A stretch of DNA of 64,000 nt, taken from Lentisphaera araneosa HTCC2155. Its GTDB lineage: Bacteria > Verrucomicrobiota > Lentisphaeria > Lentisphaerales > Lentisphaeraceae. The notes under the pieces were generated by a model, which searched no databases, was not told the origin of the DNA, and saw only the letters and a program-made list of their open reading frames with translations. Location of the stretch: the NCBI RefSeq assembly GCF_000170755.1, contig NZ_ABCK01000010.1:1-64000 (forward strand), given 5' to 3'. The position numbers and the translations under genes were made by a program. Within the stretch, counting starts at the first letter, position 1, and each line of letters starts with the position of its first letter. Below are positions 10,421 through 18,499 of the stretch, one piece after another.

Positions 10421-10647
10421 AATCAAACCTCTTAATCATCATTTTTCTAGAAAAGTATTGTACAAAAATACATGATAACCTTATATAACTTTTTTGAAAC
10501 TAATTTAAATAGTTTATTTCAATAAATTTGCTGACACATCTACCTATTAAGAAATAGTGACAATATCACTCCCTTAAATATTAAAAATAACTTGAATCCA
10601 TTTAAAAATAACCTAATTTAACTTAATAAATGTTAGGAAATATAGAT
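10421..10647. promoter_or_regulatory. Divergent promoter region between GH1 and GH52 genes
   Basis: A 227-base AT-rich spacer that must hold the promoters of two divergent glycosidase genes. A loose inverted repeat is visible around 10492-10523 (TTGAAACTA facing TAGTTTATTTCAA), which could be a regulator site. I cannot assign -35/-10 boxes with confidence. No small gene is seen. Confidence 0.35.
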
Positions 10648-12741
10648 ATGACTCCAGAAAACCCCGACTTCCACGCCCAGCACTCCCCGATGGGGGCACA
10701 CAGCTCTTTCACATTAGGAATGCACCACGCCAATAGTGGTGCCGTATCAGAAAAAGGCTCCGTTGCTGAAGGCGCAACTCTCGTAGGCTACCGCACTGCA
10801 TCCGGTCAATACCATTATTTCCCTTTCTTCGAAAAGCTCGAAAGTGAAAAAGATCGCTATGTCAGCGATGAAAACGCCGAAATTCTTCCCGATGTCATTT
10901 TTTCTAAGGAAAATATTGAGCGCGAATACCTCTGGGCCACGGATAAGTTCTCGGCACCGGGGATCCAAATGGAAGTCATATCTCCCTTTGACAGCATCCC
11001 CGATCCCGCACAAGCAAGTGATGATGAAATGCGTTTTGCCACCTGCCCCGCCACCCTAGTGCGATTGACTTTCGACAATCAGAGTAGCGAAGACTGGCAA
11101 GGCTTCTTTGCCCTCAGTCCCGACACGAGATGGACAGCTCTAGACAGCGACAACAATCGACAAGTCATCGGCGGGGTGAGTCGTGATCAACTGGCTGTGG
11201 CGACTACAGATCAAGAAGCTAAATCCTTTATGGACTTCACCCATGATACGGCTTTAGATCCGGACCATAGTCGACCCCACTTCTTACTGGGGCAAACCTG
11301 TGGCCTAGAAATCACAGTCCCAGCTGGAGAACAAAAAGAATTAGTTCTCTGCATTGCCTATTATTTAGAAAACAAAGCCACTTTTAATCGTTCGAGCAAA
11401 TACTACTACACCAAGCTTTTTACCGACATCAAACATGTTATCAACTATGCCATGACGGAACAAGGTCGTTACTTTGCGCTGGCCGCAAAACGCGACGAAG
11501 AGCTGAGTTTGCGGACAGACCTAAACGATGAACAAAAATTTCTCATCGCCCATGCCACGAGAAGCTATTATGGCTCAACTGAATTTTTAATTGAATCAGA
11601 TAAGCCTCTATGGGTGGTCAATGAAGGTGAATACTTGATGATGAACACCTTTGACCTCACAATTGACATGCTTTTCTTCGAGCTTAAATTCAATCCTTGG
11701 ACGGTTAAAAACGTTCTCGAGAACTTTGTTTCCCACTACCGTTATTACGATGAGGTCTTTTCACCGGAGAATCCTGAAAAGCTCTACCCCGGTGGCGTAT
11801 CTTTTGCCCACGACATGGGGGTTGCTAATCAATTCAGTCCTGAACCCTACTCCAGTTATGAGTCTTCTGGCCTTGATCGCAAATGTTTCTCTTTCATGAC
11901 CTATGAACAACTCTGTAACTGGGTTTTAACTGCCGGGGTTTACCTTGGTCAAAATAAAGATACTGACTTCTTCACTCGTCACCGAGGTATCTTCCAAGAT
12001 TGTTTAACGAGCTTACTCAATCGCGATAATCCCGATCCCGCAAAACGCAATGGCCTGATGTCTTTTGAGAGTTCTATGACCAAGGGTGGCGGCGAAATAA
12101 CTACCTATGATTCACTAGATCACTCCCTCGGTCAATCGCGCAACAACATTTATTTAGCAGGCAAAGCTTGGGCATCCTACCTCATCATTCACGACCTCTT
12201 CAAAGGTCTTGATACAAAACTGAGCGAAGAAGCCTTCTCTGCTGCTCAGTTAACGGCGAAAGCCTTGTGTGCAGGTTATGACGAAGACCTAGGCTTTATC
12301 CCCGCTGTTTTAGAAAATGACAACAAGAGTGCTATCATTCCAGCCATCGAAGCCCTGGTTTACCCATGGGAGTTTGGTTCCAAAGAATACTGCTCCGAAG
12401 ACGGTCCTTTTGCTCAATACATCAAGGTGCTCAAACGCCACTTTAATAATATTCACAATACCGACGCCTGCCTTTACCCCGACGGAGCCTGGAAGCTATC
12501 CTCGACCGCGGACAACTCTTGGATGAGCAAAATCTCTATCTGCCAATACGTCGCTCGCGAAATCCTAAAGATTGACCTCAAAGATGCCTCGGCACAAGCT
12601 GATTTAGCCCACGCACGCTGGCAACGGGAAGGCGCCAAGTACCATGCCTGCTCAGATCAATTCACTTCCGGCCAAGCCATTGGCAGCCTCTACTACCCAA
12701 GAATAGTCAGTAACATCCTTTGGCTCAAAGAAACTTGTTAA
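10648..12741 (+). CDS. GH52 beta-xylosidase
   Basis: Retaining beta-xylosidase of family GH52. The 697-residue chain resembles the Geobacillus XynB2 type along its length, from the N-terminal AQHSPMGAHSSFTLG to the C-terminal YYPRIVSNILWL. The nucleophile region is VVNEGEY (E326/E328) and the acid/base region is TYDSLDHSLGQ (D488/D491). There is no signal peptide; it should release xylose from short xylo-oligosaccharides in the cytoplasm. I chose ATG 10648, with TTAGGA upstream, over ATG 10630, because it leaves the short lead-in seen in the family. It is followed by uxaC on the same strand after 171 bases with no convincing gene; together they suggest glucuronoxylan-like substrates. Confidence 0.92.
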   Translation: MTPENPDFHAQHSPMGAHSSFTLGMHHANSGAVSEKGSVAEGATLVGYRTASGQYHYFPFFEKLESEKDRYVSDENAEILPDVIFSKENIEREYLWATDKFSAPGIQMEVISPFDSIPDPAQASDDEMRFATCPATLVRLTFDNQSSEDWQGFFALSPDTRWTALDSDNNRQVIGGVSRDQLAVATTDQEAKSFMDFTHDTALDPDHSRPHFLLGQTCGLEITVPAGEQKELVLCIAYYLENKATFNRSSKYYYTKLFTDIKHVINYAMTEQGRYFALAAKRDEELSLRTDLNDEQKFLIAHATRSYYGSTEFLIESDKPLWVVNEGEYLMMNTFDLTIDMLFFELKFNPWTVKNVLENFVSHYRYYDEVFSPENPEKLYPGGVSFAHDMGVANQFSPEPYSSYESSGLDRKCFSFMTYEQLCNWVLTAGVYLGQNKDTDFFTRHRGIFQDCLTSLLNRDNPDPAKRNGLMSFESSMTKGGGEITTYDSLDHSLGQSRNNIYLAGKAWASYLIIHDLFKGLDTKLSEEAFSAAQLTAKALCAGYDEDLGFIPAVLENDNKSAIIPAIEALVYPWEFGSKEYCSEDGPFAQYIKVLKRHFNNIHNTDACLYPDGAWKLSSTADNSWMSKISICQYVAREILKIDLKDASAQADLAHARWQREGAKYHACSDQFTSGQAIGSLYYPRIVSNILWLKETC

Positions 12742-12912
12742 TCATAAAAAATAATCAAGTTGTATTACGTAAAGAACTTCACTTAAAGAATCTTATTAAA
12801 AATTTGAAAGTGCTTTCTCTGAGCCAAAGAAACAAATTTTACAATGAGCATAAAAAACAAATTGTAAGCCCTTTAGAAATAGTTAAAATAGACAAATTTT
12901 AGGAATCAGCAC

Positions 12913-14316
12913 ATGAACTTTATTCACGACGACTTCGTACTTGAAAATCAGTACGCCAAAGACCTTTATCATCAGTTTTCAAAAGATCAGCCCATCATTG
13001 ACTACCACTGTCATTTGATCCCCCAGGAAATTGCCGAAGATAGGCGCTGGGAAAACATCACTCAAATCTGGCTTTATGGCGATCATTACAAATGGCGCGC
13101 CATGCGCAGCAATGGCGTGGATGAACGCTTTTGCACTGGAGAGTCTTCCGATTGGGAAAAATTTAAGGCCTTTGCCGACTGCATGCCTAAACTCCTGCGT
13201 AACCCACTCTACCATTGGACGCAACTGGAGCTCAAACGTTACTTCAATATCGATAAGCTTCTAGGACCTGATACAGCCGAGGAAATTTGGAACGAGGCCA
13301 ACAAAGTTGTTCAAGCAGATGACTTTTCAGCTCGTCAACTGATGGTTAAGAGTAAGGTAAAACTCGTCTGCACAACAGATGATCCCATCGACGATTTGCG
13401 TGGGCACAAACAAATTGCTGCCGATCAATTCCAAGTAAAAGTTCTCCCCACCTGGCGTCCTGACAAAGCCATGGCCGTGGATCAAAGCCAAGTCTTTACT
13501 GAATGGTATGCCCAACTCCAAGAGATCACCGATTTCCAAATCAATAGTTTTGACGATTACCTCAAAGCTTTAAAAATCCGCCAAGACTACTTTCATGAAA
13601 ATGGCTGCCGCCTAAGTGACCACGGCATTAATGAATTCTACGCTAGCGAATACAGCGATGCGGACATCGCAAAAATCTTTGATAAAGCTCGTTCTGGTGA
13701 AAAAGTTAGTGAACGGGAAGACCTGCAATTCAAATCTTGCATGATGTATCATTTTGGCCTGTGGAATCACGAAAAAGGCTGGGTACAGCAATTTCATTAT
13801 GGCGCCATCCGCAACAACAATACCAGAATGTATAATCAACTTGGGCCCGACACGGGTTTTGATTCCATTGGTTCGCCCAATACGGCATTAGCTATGAGTC
13901 GCTACTTTGACCGCCTAGATTCCAGTGATCAACTGGCAAAATCCATCATCTACAACCTCAACCCCGGCGACAACCATGTGATTGGTACTATGATTGGCAA
14001 TTTCCAAGATGGCTCAGCTGCGGGCAAAATGCAGTTCGGTTCAGGCTGGTGGTTCTTGGATCAAAAAGATGGCATGGAAAATCAAATCGAAGCTCTCTCT
14101 CAACTTGGCTCCCTATCACAATTTGTGGGAATGCTCACCGACAGCCGCTCATTCTTGAGCTACACTCGCCACGAGTACTTCCGCCGCATCCTGTGTAATA
14201 TTCTTGGTAAAGACATGGAAAAAGGCCTAGTCCCAGCCGACCTCAACTTAGTTGGCCCCATGATTGCCGATATCTCCTACAACAACGCCGCCAATTACTT
14301 CGATTTTAATCTTTAA
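12913..14316 (+). CDS. uxaC: Uronate (glucuronate/galacturonate) isomerase
   Basis: Converts D-glucuronate to D-fructuronate and D-galacturonate to D-tagaturonate, the first step of hexuronate catabolism. The 467-residue protein begins with the family N-terminus, including the metal-site motif DYHCHL (H32, H34), and shows the conserved DDPIDDLRGH and GCRLSDHGI segments. The next pathway enzymes are not in the window. An AGGAATCAGCAC leader precedes the ATG. The last 60 or so bases of this gene recur at 30567-30632, next to the second copy of the downstream block, showing that its 3' end took part in the duplication. Confidence 0.95.
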   Translation: MNFIHDDFVLENQYAKDLYHQFSKDQPIIDYHCHLIPQEIAEDRRWENITQIWLYGDHYKWRAMRSNGVDERFCTGESSDWEKFKAFADCMPKLLRNPLYHWTQLELKRYFNIDKLLGPDTAEEIWNEANKVVQADDFSARQLMVKSKVKLVCTTDDPIDDLRGHKQIAADQFQVKVLPTWRPDKAMAVDQSQVFTEWYAQLQEITDFQINSFDDYLKALKIRQDYFHENGCRLSDHGINEFYASEYSDADIAKIFDKARSGEKVSEREDLQFKSCMMYHFGLWNHEKGWVQQFHYGAIRNNNTRMYNQLGPDTGFDSIGSPNTALAMSRYFDRLDSSDQLAKSIIYNLNPGDNHVIGTMIGNFQDGSAAGKMQFGSGWWFLDQKDGMENQIEALSQLGSLSQFVGMLTDSRSFLSYTRHEYFRRILCNILGKDMEKGLVPADLNLVGPMIADISYNNAANYFDFNL

Positions 14317-14324
14317 AAAAAATT

Positions 14325-14350
14325 AAAGTCATGAATTCATTCATGACTTT
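14325..14350 (-). terminator. Rho-independent terminator between convergent uxaC and hydrolase genes
   Basis: A perfect 11-bp stem (AAAGTCATGAA / TTCATGACTTT) with a four-base loop. On the minus strand it is followed by AATTTTTTTT, so it best terminates the hydrolase operon. It could also stop uxaC transcription, although the plus side lacks a T run. Confidence 0.75.
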
Positions 14351-14762
14351 ATTATCAAAAACCTTCTTTATAGAGGAAGTTTTCGCAAGCTTGACACCAT
14401 TGACTTGCTTGATTGCTGCTTCGAGCCAGGTCTTTGGCTAAGCCCAAACCGTGGCGTCCATCTGGGTAAACATGGAGTTCATGACGAATTTTATGTTTTT
14501 GTAGAGCCATGGCATAGAGGTAGGCGTTTTCCACGGGAACGGTTCCATCTTCAACCGTATGCCAAATAAAACTTGGGGGAGTTTTTGCGTGAACCGCATT
14601 TTCCATGGAGGTTTTTGCCACTAATGCCTCACTGGCCTGCTGGCCCAATAAATTTTCTTTTGAGCCCAGGTGAGCGAATTCTCCCCAAGAGATAACGGGG
14701 TAACACAAATAAGGGTCTATGCCCGCAAGGGAACATACCCTGTAGTTGATTTTAGCTCTTAA

Positions 14763-15548
14763 TCAGCCTTCTGTCTCCTCCTGTGGTTTATTTTCAATTA
14801 GATCTATATACTCCTGAGTCAAAGATTTCGATAATCCTGTAGCGGCAGCTATTTTTTCGACTTTCCAACCTTCCTTTAAGCAAGTCTGAACTCTTTTGAA
14901 ATCATTGGTATATCGCGTAACAGCTCGAACTGAGTGTGTTGTTTCCCGAGCGGTTTGTTCAATAGACTTTCCTTCATAACAATGTTTTATACAAATAATA
15001 CGCTTATGAGTCAGCGTGGGACCAAGATCATGAATTGTACCTCGCCGAGGGACCAATCTGTTATGTTCTTTTTCATATTCTCTTAGATATGAAGAGATTG
15101 TACTTGGAGAAAGCCCCATGATGGCGCCAGCATCAGCAAGGGTTAAGACGCCTCCCTGTTGATAAGTTTGATCAAAGATTCGAACAACCTTCGTTATATT
15201 GCGTTTACGTTTCTTCTCCTTGGCTAAATACGCTTCAATATCATCATCGTGAATCATATCTAAAACAACAGGAACGAGCTTACATCGTTCAAGGGCTTTG
15301 CCATAACCGGCTGTTTCTGCGGCATCAACTGCGTACCACAAAGCTTGTCCCATTTTCATTCTTTCTGTTGCTGGATAATAGGTTTCAATAGTTTTAATGA
15401 GCTCTAAAACAAGACGTTCTACTAAGAGCTCGCCACCGAGCTGCGGACAATGCTGAAGAAAGAAATTCATGAGTACAGCTTTAAAATCCTTTTTAGTCCA
15501 GGCTGGCTCAGGTTTCGACTCTTTTTTATTAACGAGTTTATCTTTCAT
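14763..15548 (-). CDS. DUF1670-like helix-turn-helix protein, second gene of the element
   Basis: A 261-residue protein inside the insertion element. The N-terminal half (about 20-120) has no fold I recognise. The C-terminal half holds successive helix-turn-helix segments: LTLADAGAIMGLSPSTISSYLREY (about 134-157), HDLGPTLTHKRIICIKHCYEGKSIEQTARETTHSVRAVTRY (about 170-210) and a third around VEKIAAATGLSKS. The same arrangement occurs in the upstream gene, so the two are paralogues. It starts three bases after the stop of the upstream frame, implying translational coupling. It is presumably needed for transposition or its control; no catalytic motif is visible. Confidence 0.7.
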   Translation of the reverse strand: MKDKLVNKKESKPEPAWTKKDFKAVLMNFFLQHCPQLGGELLVERLVLELIKTIETYYPATERMKMGQALWYAVDAAETAGYGKALERCKLVPVVLDMIHDDDIEAYLAKEKKRKRNITKVVRIFDQTYQQGGVLTLADAGAIMGLSPSTISSYLREYEKEHNRLVPRRGTIHDLGPTLTHKRIICIKHCYEGKSIEQTARETTHSVRAVTRYTNDFKRVQTCLKEGWKVEKIAAATGLSKSLTQEYIDLIENKPQEETEG

Positions 15549-15551
15549 GTC

Positions 15552-16394
15552 TATTGCCCAGCCTTTTTTTTAGAGTCTACACTTTCCCAAAAACGGGTGC
15601 CCATAGTCTGTATTTCTTCCAAGCGCTCACGGTACGCAGCTGTTTTCATATACTGATCTCGAAGGTCAAGGCATTTGTTGGTCAAAGCTAATGAACAACC
15701 TACGATCAAGGATGTTTTCAAAGTATCAGAAACTTCGCTTTGACAATGGACTATACGACAAAAAGATGTGATATACGCTCTATAGCCCTGAGAGATGTTG
15801 CATATTACGGGCTATATCCTCGGGACATTCACCTTGGATAAACTTCTCTATGGCTTTTGTTCTGTGGGTAATACCTGGGCCGATATCTTTTTTGTTTCCC
15901 CGGGTTGGAACAAGGCATTCATGTTTCTTTTGATAATCACGAATGTCATTGCGCACCGTTTTTACATCACAATCCAGTATGCAAGCTAAATCTTCCTGAG
16001 TCAGTAAACACTCCTGATCATAGCATTCCTCACACATCCGAACAATTTGATTGGCTCGCTTGGCTGAGCGGCCATACTTCAAATACACTTCTTGATCATC
16101 CTCAAGCTGGTGAACCGTAAGGGTGATGATTTTGAATTGACAAGCTGCTAGAGGTTTTCCCGCAGGTTCCAAAGCACTTATTGCCTTCCATTTCATTTGA
16201 CCTGGCTGCAGTTCGGCGTCTGGACTATATGGGCCGATGCCAAATACCTCCACTGCTTTGTCGGCTATGACTTCTGATTCAAAGCGTGAGCAACTGGTTC
16301 CCTCAACAATGACATTAACCAGGGTTGAGGTATTACTTCTGAGCGCAAGTCGTTTGCTACTGTCTTCTTTACGATTTATTGTATCTGATATCAT
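15552..16394 (-). pseudogene. DUF1670-like helix-turn-helix protein, first gene of the element, frameshifted
   Basis: The start has a strong AAGGAG ribosome site. The frame encodes 204 residues ending NMQHLSGL at 15780, then homologous coding continues in another frame (YRAYITSFCRIVHCQSE...) to a stop at 15552-15554. The intact paralogue downstream has THSVRAVTRYTNDF at this point. Restoring one T near 15795 and one near 15776 would give HSLRAIERYITSF, matching that pattern. So two single-base deletions in T runs, or sequencing errors there, explain the break. Helix-turn-helix segments include LTQEDLACILDCDVKTVRND. If truly broken, the element may no longer move by itself. Confidence 0.68.
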
Positions 16395-16924
16395 GGGATA
16401 CTCCTTATTGTTTTTGCTTTTTCACAATTAATATAAGGGATGTCCCATGCTATTTTTAGAGCCCTAAATCTTTAGCGGGTATACGCCCGTATCGGAAAAC
16501 GCTCAAGTCTGGTCTAGCGCTCATCTTCTCCAATTCATCATCATAGTCTTGCTTGACTTCTGAATAGAGATTACTCAAACTAGCGGCGAGGTGCCCTCCA
16601 GCCGAAAAGCCCATCACACCTATGCGTTGGGCATCTATGCTTAATTCTTCGGCGTGAAAACGCAAGAACTGCATGGCACGTCGCGCATCCATCAAGGGCT
16701 GAGGATAACGAGCCGGCGCCACGGAGTATTCCAAAACAAAGGTACTTATGCCCAAGCTATTGAGCCAAGCGGCTATGGGAGCTCCTTCGTGCTTGGCACA
16801 TGTGTGATAGCCTCCCCCGGGTAAAATTAAGAAAGCTGGTAAGTGTGCACCATTTTCAAGAGCGAAATTTTGCAAAGTCACTTTCTGTGGCAAATCCGGC
16901 CAAAGATCCATTTTTTCGTAGAGC

Positions 16925-18499
16925 TTAAACATTGTATTTCTTTTTAAGTTCCTGGATAACATTTTCGGCGGGGTCTAAGTGTAAACAGTAATCTTTCTGG
17001 TACTGAGTAGATAAATTCTTGAACTTGCTAGGTAATGATTCGTAAAAATCCCAAGCTTGATCGTAATCTCCGATGCCTTGAATAATTGCTTCTTTATCGT
17101 CATTACGTACCGCAGCATCAGCATAAAAGAGCGAACGATAAATCATTGCCACGCCTAAACCATAGTGAACAGAACCTTTTGCGAAGTCCGCAAGTTCCTC
17201 ATCTGGCCAAGAAATTTGATCTGCTAAGGAACACATTTCCTGCCATATTGCCACGGCCTCATCTTTTAATGCTAGGCATTTCTCGATGGTCGCTTGATCG
17301 TCATGAATGTACTTAGGCCAAGCAAATCCCATATCTCTGGCCCACCACAAGTCCACATCACCTTCTAGGGTATTTCGCATGCGAATCACACCGTCTAAAC
17401 TCAATAAGCACAGCTTCCTAAAGTGTTGACTTGATGCCTCATCTAAATTGAGTTTTTCCTTGCAATAACGTTCAAAGACCTGTTCTTCACTTTGGCTGGT
17501 ATTTTGTGCCCAAGTGGCAATCACCCAGGCATTGAGCTCATACCACAATTTATTAGCTGCGAAGGGGCCATTCCAGCCACCGCCACGGCACCAAGTCCAA
17601 ACCCCGGCATAAAGCTCTGGCGTCTGATCAACAAAAGTTTTGAGGGAATAGATCTCTAAACCCTGATTAAGGTTTTCCTCAAAGCCATTGATTACCCCAG
17701 CGGCGATGTAATTGGGGTGGGCTGCCTTGCCCTCATACTCGCGAGAACACTGAACTTCAATAATCTGGGGATGACGCCCCTGCCCTATGATTCGACTAAA
17801 AGCAGTACCACGGTGGAAATCATCTTCACTGTGTTTTACAGCTAAAGTTAAGTACTCATGAGGTTCAACTTCCTGATTGATGAGAGCGTATTGTTCGGGA
17901 TCGCGGTCAAAGCTTAGCCAAGATCTGAAAATCAATTTTTTCTTGTGCTTTACGCAAATTTCTTCGCGCAACAAATTGATCAAAGGAATGATGGTCTCTT
18001 GGGTATTGTCTTTATCTTTAATGGCTCCTTGATGATGTGGGGCATCGTGCAAGTAGGTCTCGCCAATACGAAAAAGAAAACCATCCAAGTCGGGGAATTG
18101 CTCAAATGATTCGGCAATCTGTTTCTTAATCAAATCCACCACAAGAGGATTTTTGGGGTCACCAAATTCTTTTTCAATACCATAAGCTTGAATAAGACTT
18201 TTGGGGAGGAGCACCATGTCCGCTTGAGCATAGATAGCCAAGCCCGCAGCACGACATTTTGCGTGTTGCGCAAGAATGCTCTCACGCTTTTGCTTTAGCC
18301 ACTTTTCTGACTCAGAACCCTCTGGAAATACATCCACGTCCACACTGCGCCAATCAATTGCTAAACTGGGGGACTCGAAGAGAAAATAAGCTTTGGCATT
18401 ATAGCCAATTTCAGCTATGTAATCCGCCTCATTAAAAGGTGTTTCAAAAAGGGCTTCACCTGGGTTGTGGTGAACCATGTCCATAATGAGTGGAGACAT
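16925..18499 (-). CDS. GH67-like (alpha-glucuronidase-related) protein, copy A
   Basis: A 524-residue protein without a signal peptide and identical to that at 33212-34786. It resembles GH67 alpha-glucuronidases in the middle region, for example PQIIEVQCSREYEGKAAHPNYI, which corresponds to the EfQitqEYlG segment of GH67, and in the WTWCRGGGWNGPF stretch. The N-terminal GH67 domain is missing, so I call it related rather than a confirmed family member. A role in removing uronic acid side chains would fit the nearby uxaC and GH52 genes, but this is inference. Its start overlaps the GH36 stop (TAATG), and its stop lies inside the hydrolase start, so all three are coupled. Confidence 0.6.
   Translation of the reverse strand: MSPLIMDMVHHNPGEALFETPFNEADYIAEIGYNAKAYFLFESPSLAIDWRSVDVDVFPEGSESEKWLKQKRESILAQHAKCRAAGLAIYAQADMVLLPKSLIQAYGIEKEFGDPKNPLVVDLIKKQIAESFEQFPDLDGFLFRIGETYLHDAPHHQGAIKDKDNTQETIIPLINLLREEICVKHKKKLIFRSWLSFDRDPEQYALINQEVEPHEYLTLAVKHSEDDFHRGTAFSRIIGQGRHPQIIEVQCSREYEGKAAHPNYIAAGVINGFEENLNQGLEIYSLKTFVDQTPELYAGVWTWCRGGGWNGPFAANKLWYELNAWVIATWAQNTSQSEEQVFERYCKEKLNLDEASSQHFRKLCLLSLDGVIRMRNTLEGDVDLWWARDMGFAWPKYIHDDQATIEKCLALKDEAVAIWQEMCSLADQISWPDEELADFAKGSVHYGLGVAMIYRSLFYADAAVRNDDKEAIIQGIGDYDQAWDFYESLPSKFKNLSTQYQKDYCLHLDPAENVIQELKKKYNV

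Larger units (their letters stand above)
14710..16495 (-). mobile_element. DUF1670-type insertion element, about 1.79 kb
   Basis: The ends are fixed by comparison with the uninterrupted hydrolase in copy B: left flank ends ACACAAA, right flank starts AAAACGCTC, and the empty site reads ACACAAAACGCTC. The overlap allows a target duplication of at most three bases (AAA). Imperfect inverted repeats lie just inside the ends (14711-14726 AAGGGTCTATGCCCGC; complement of 16475-16490 ACGGGCGTATACCCGC). The element encodes two related helix-turn-helix proteins and nothing that looks like a DDE, HUH or tyrosine/serine recombinase motif. Family name in IS catalogues is not known to me. Confidence 0.85.
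14355..16932 (-). pseudogene. Alpha/beta hydrolase (acetylesterase-type), split by a mobile element (copy A)
   Basis: The same gene as the intact hydrolase at 32431-33219, interrupted after the codons for ARPDLSV. The N-terminal piece spans about 16496-16932 and carries the oxyanion motif GGGYHT and nucleophile elbow GFSAGG. It then reads 13 codons into the element before a stop. The C-terminal piece (14355-14709) carries the DGTVPVENA and HVYPDGRHG segments with the catalytic Asp and His. Neither piece can form a complete triad. The flanking sequence is otherwise identical to copy B over long stretches, so the disruption is recent and loss of function is probably covered by copy B. Confidence 0.92.

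Noticed and set aside
12720-12902. Lys-rich 60-codon frame between GH52 and uxaC
   Set aside because: It starts inside the GH52 gene in another frame, lacks a ribosome site and has the composition of translated AT-rich spacer.
14355-14708. Independent small hydrolase gene starting at TTG 14708
   Set aside because: It is the 3' fragment of the hydrolase interrupted by the element; the TTG is an ordinary Leu codon in the intact copy.
15771-15800. Programmed +1 frameshift in the first DUF1670 gene
   Set aside because: No plausible slippery codon is present; two single-base losses restore the paralogue pattern better.
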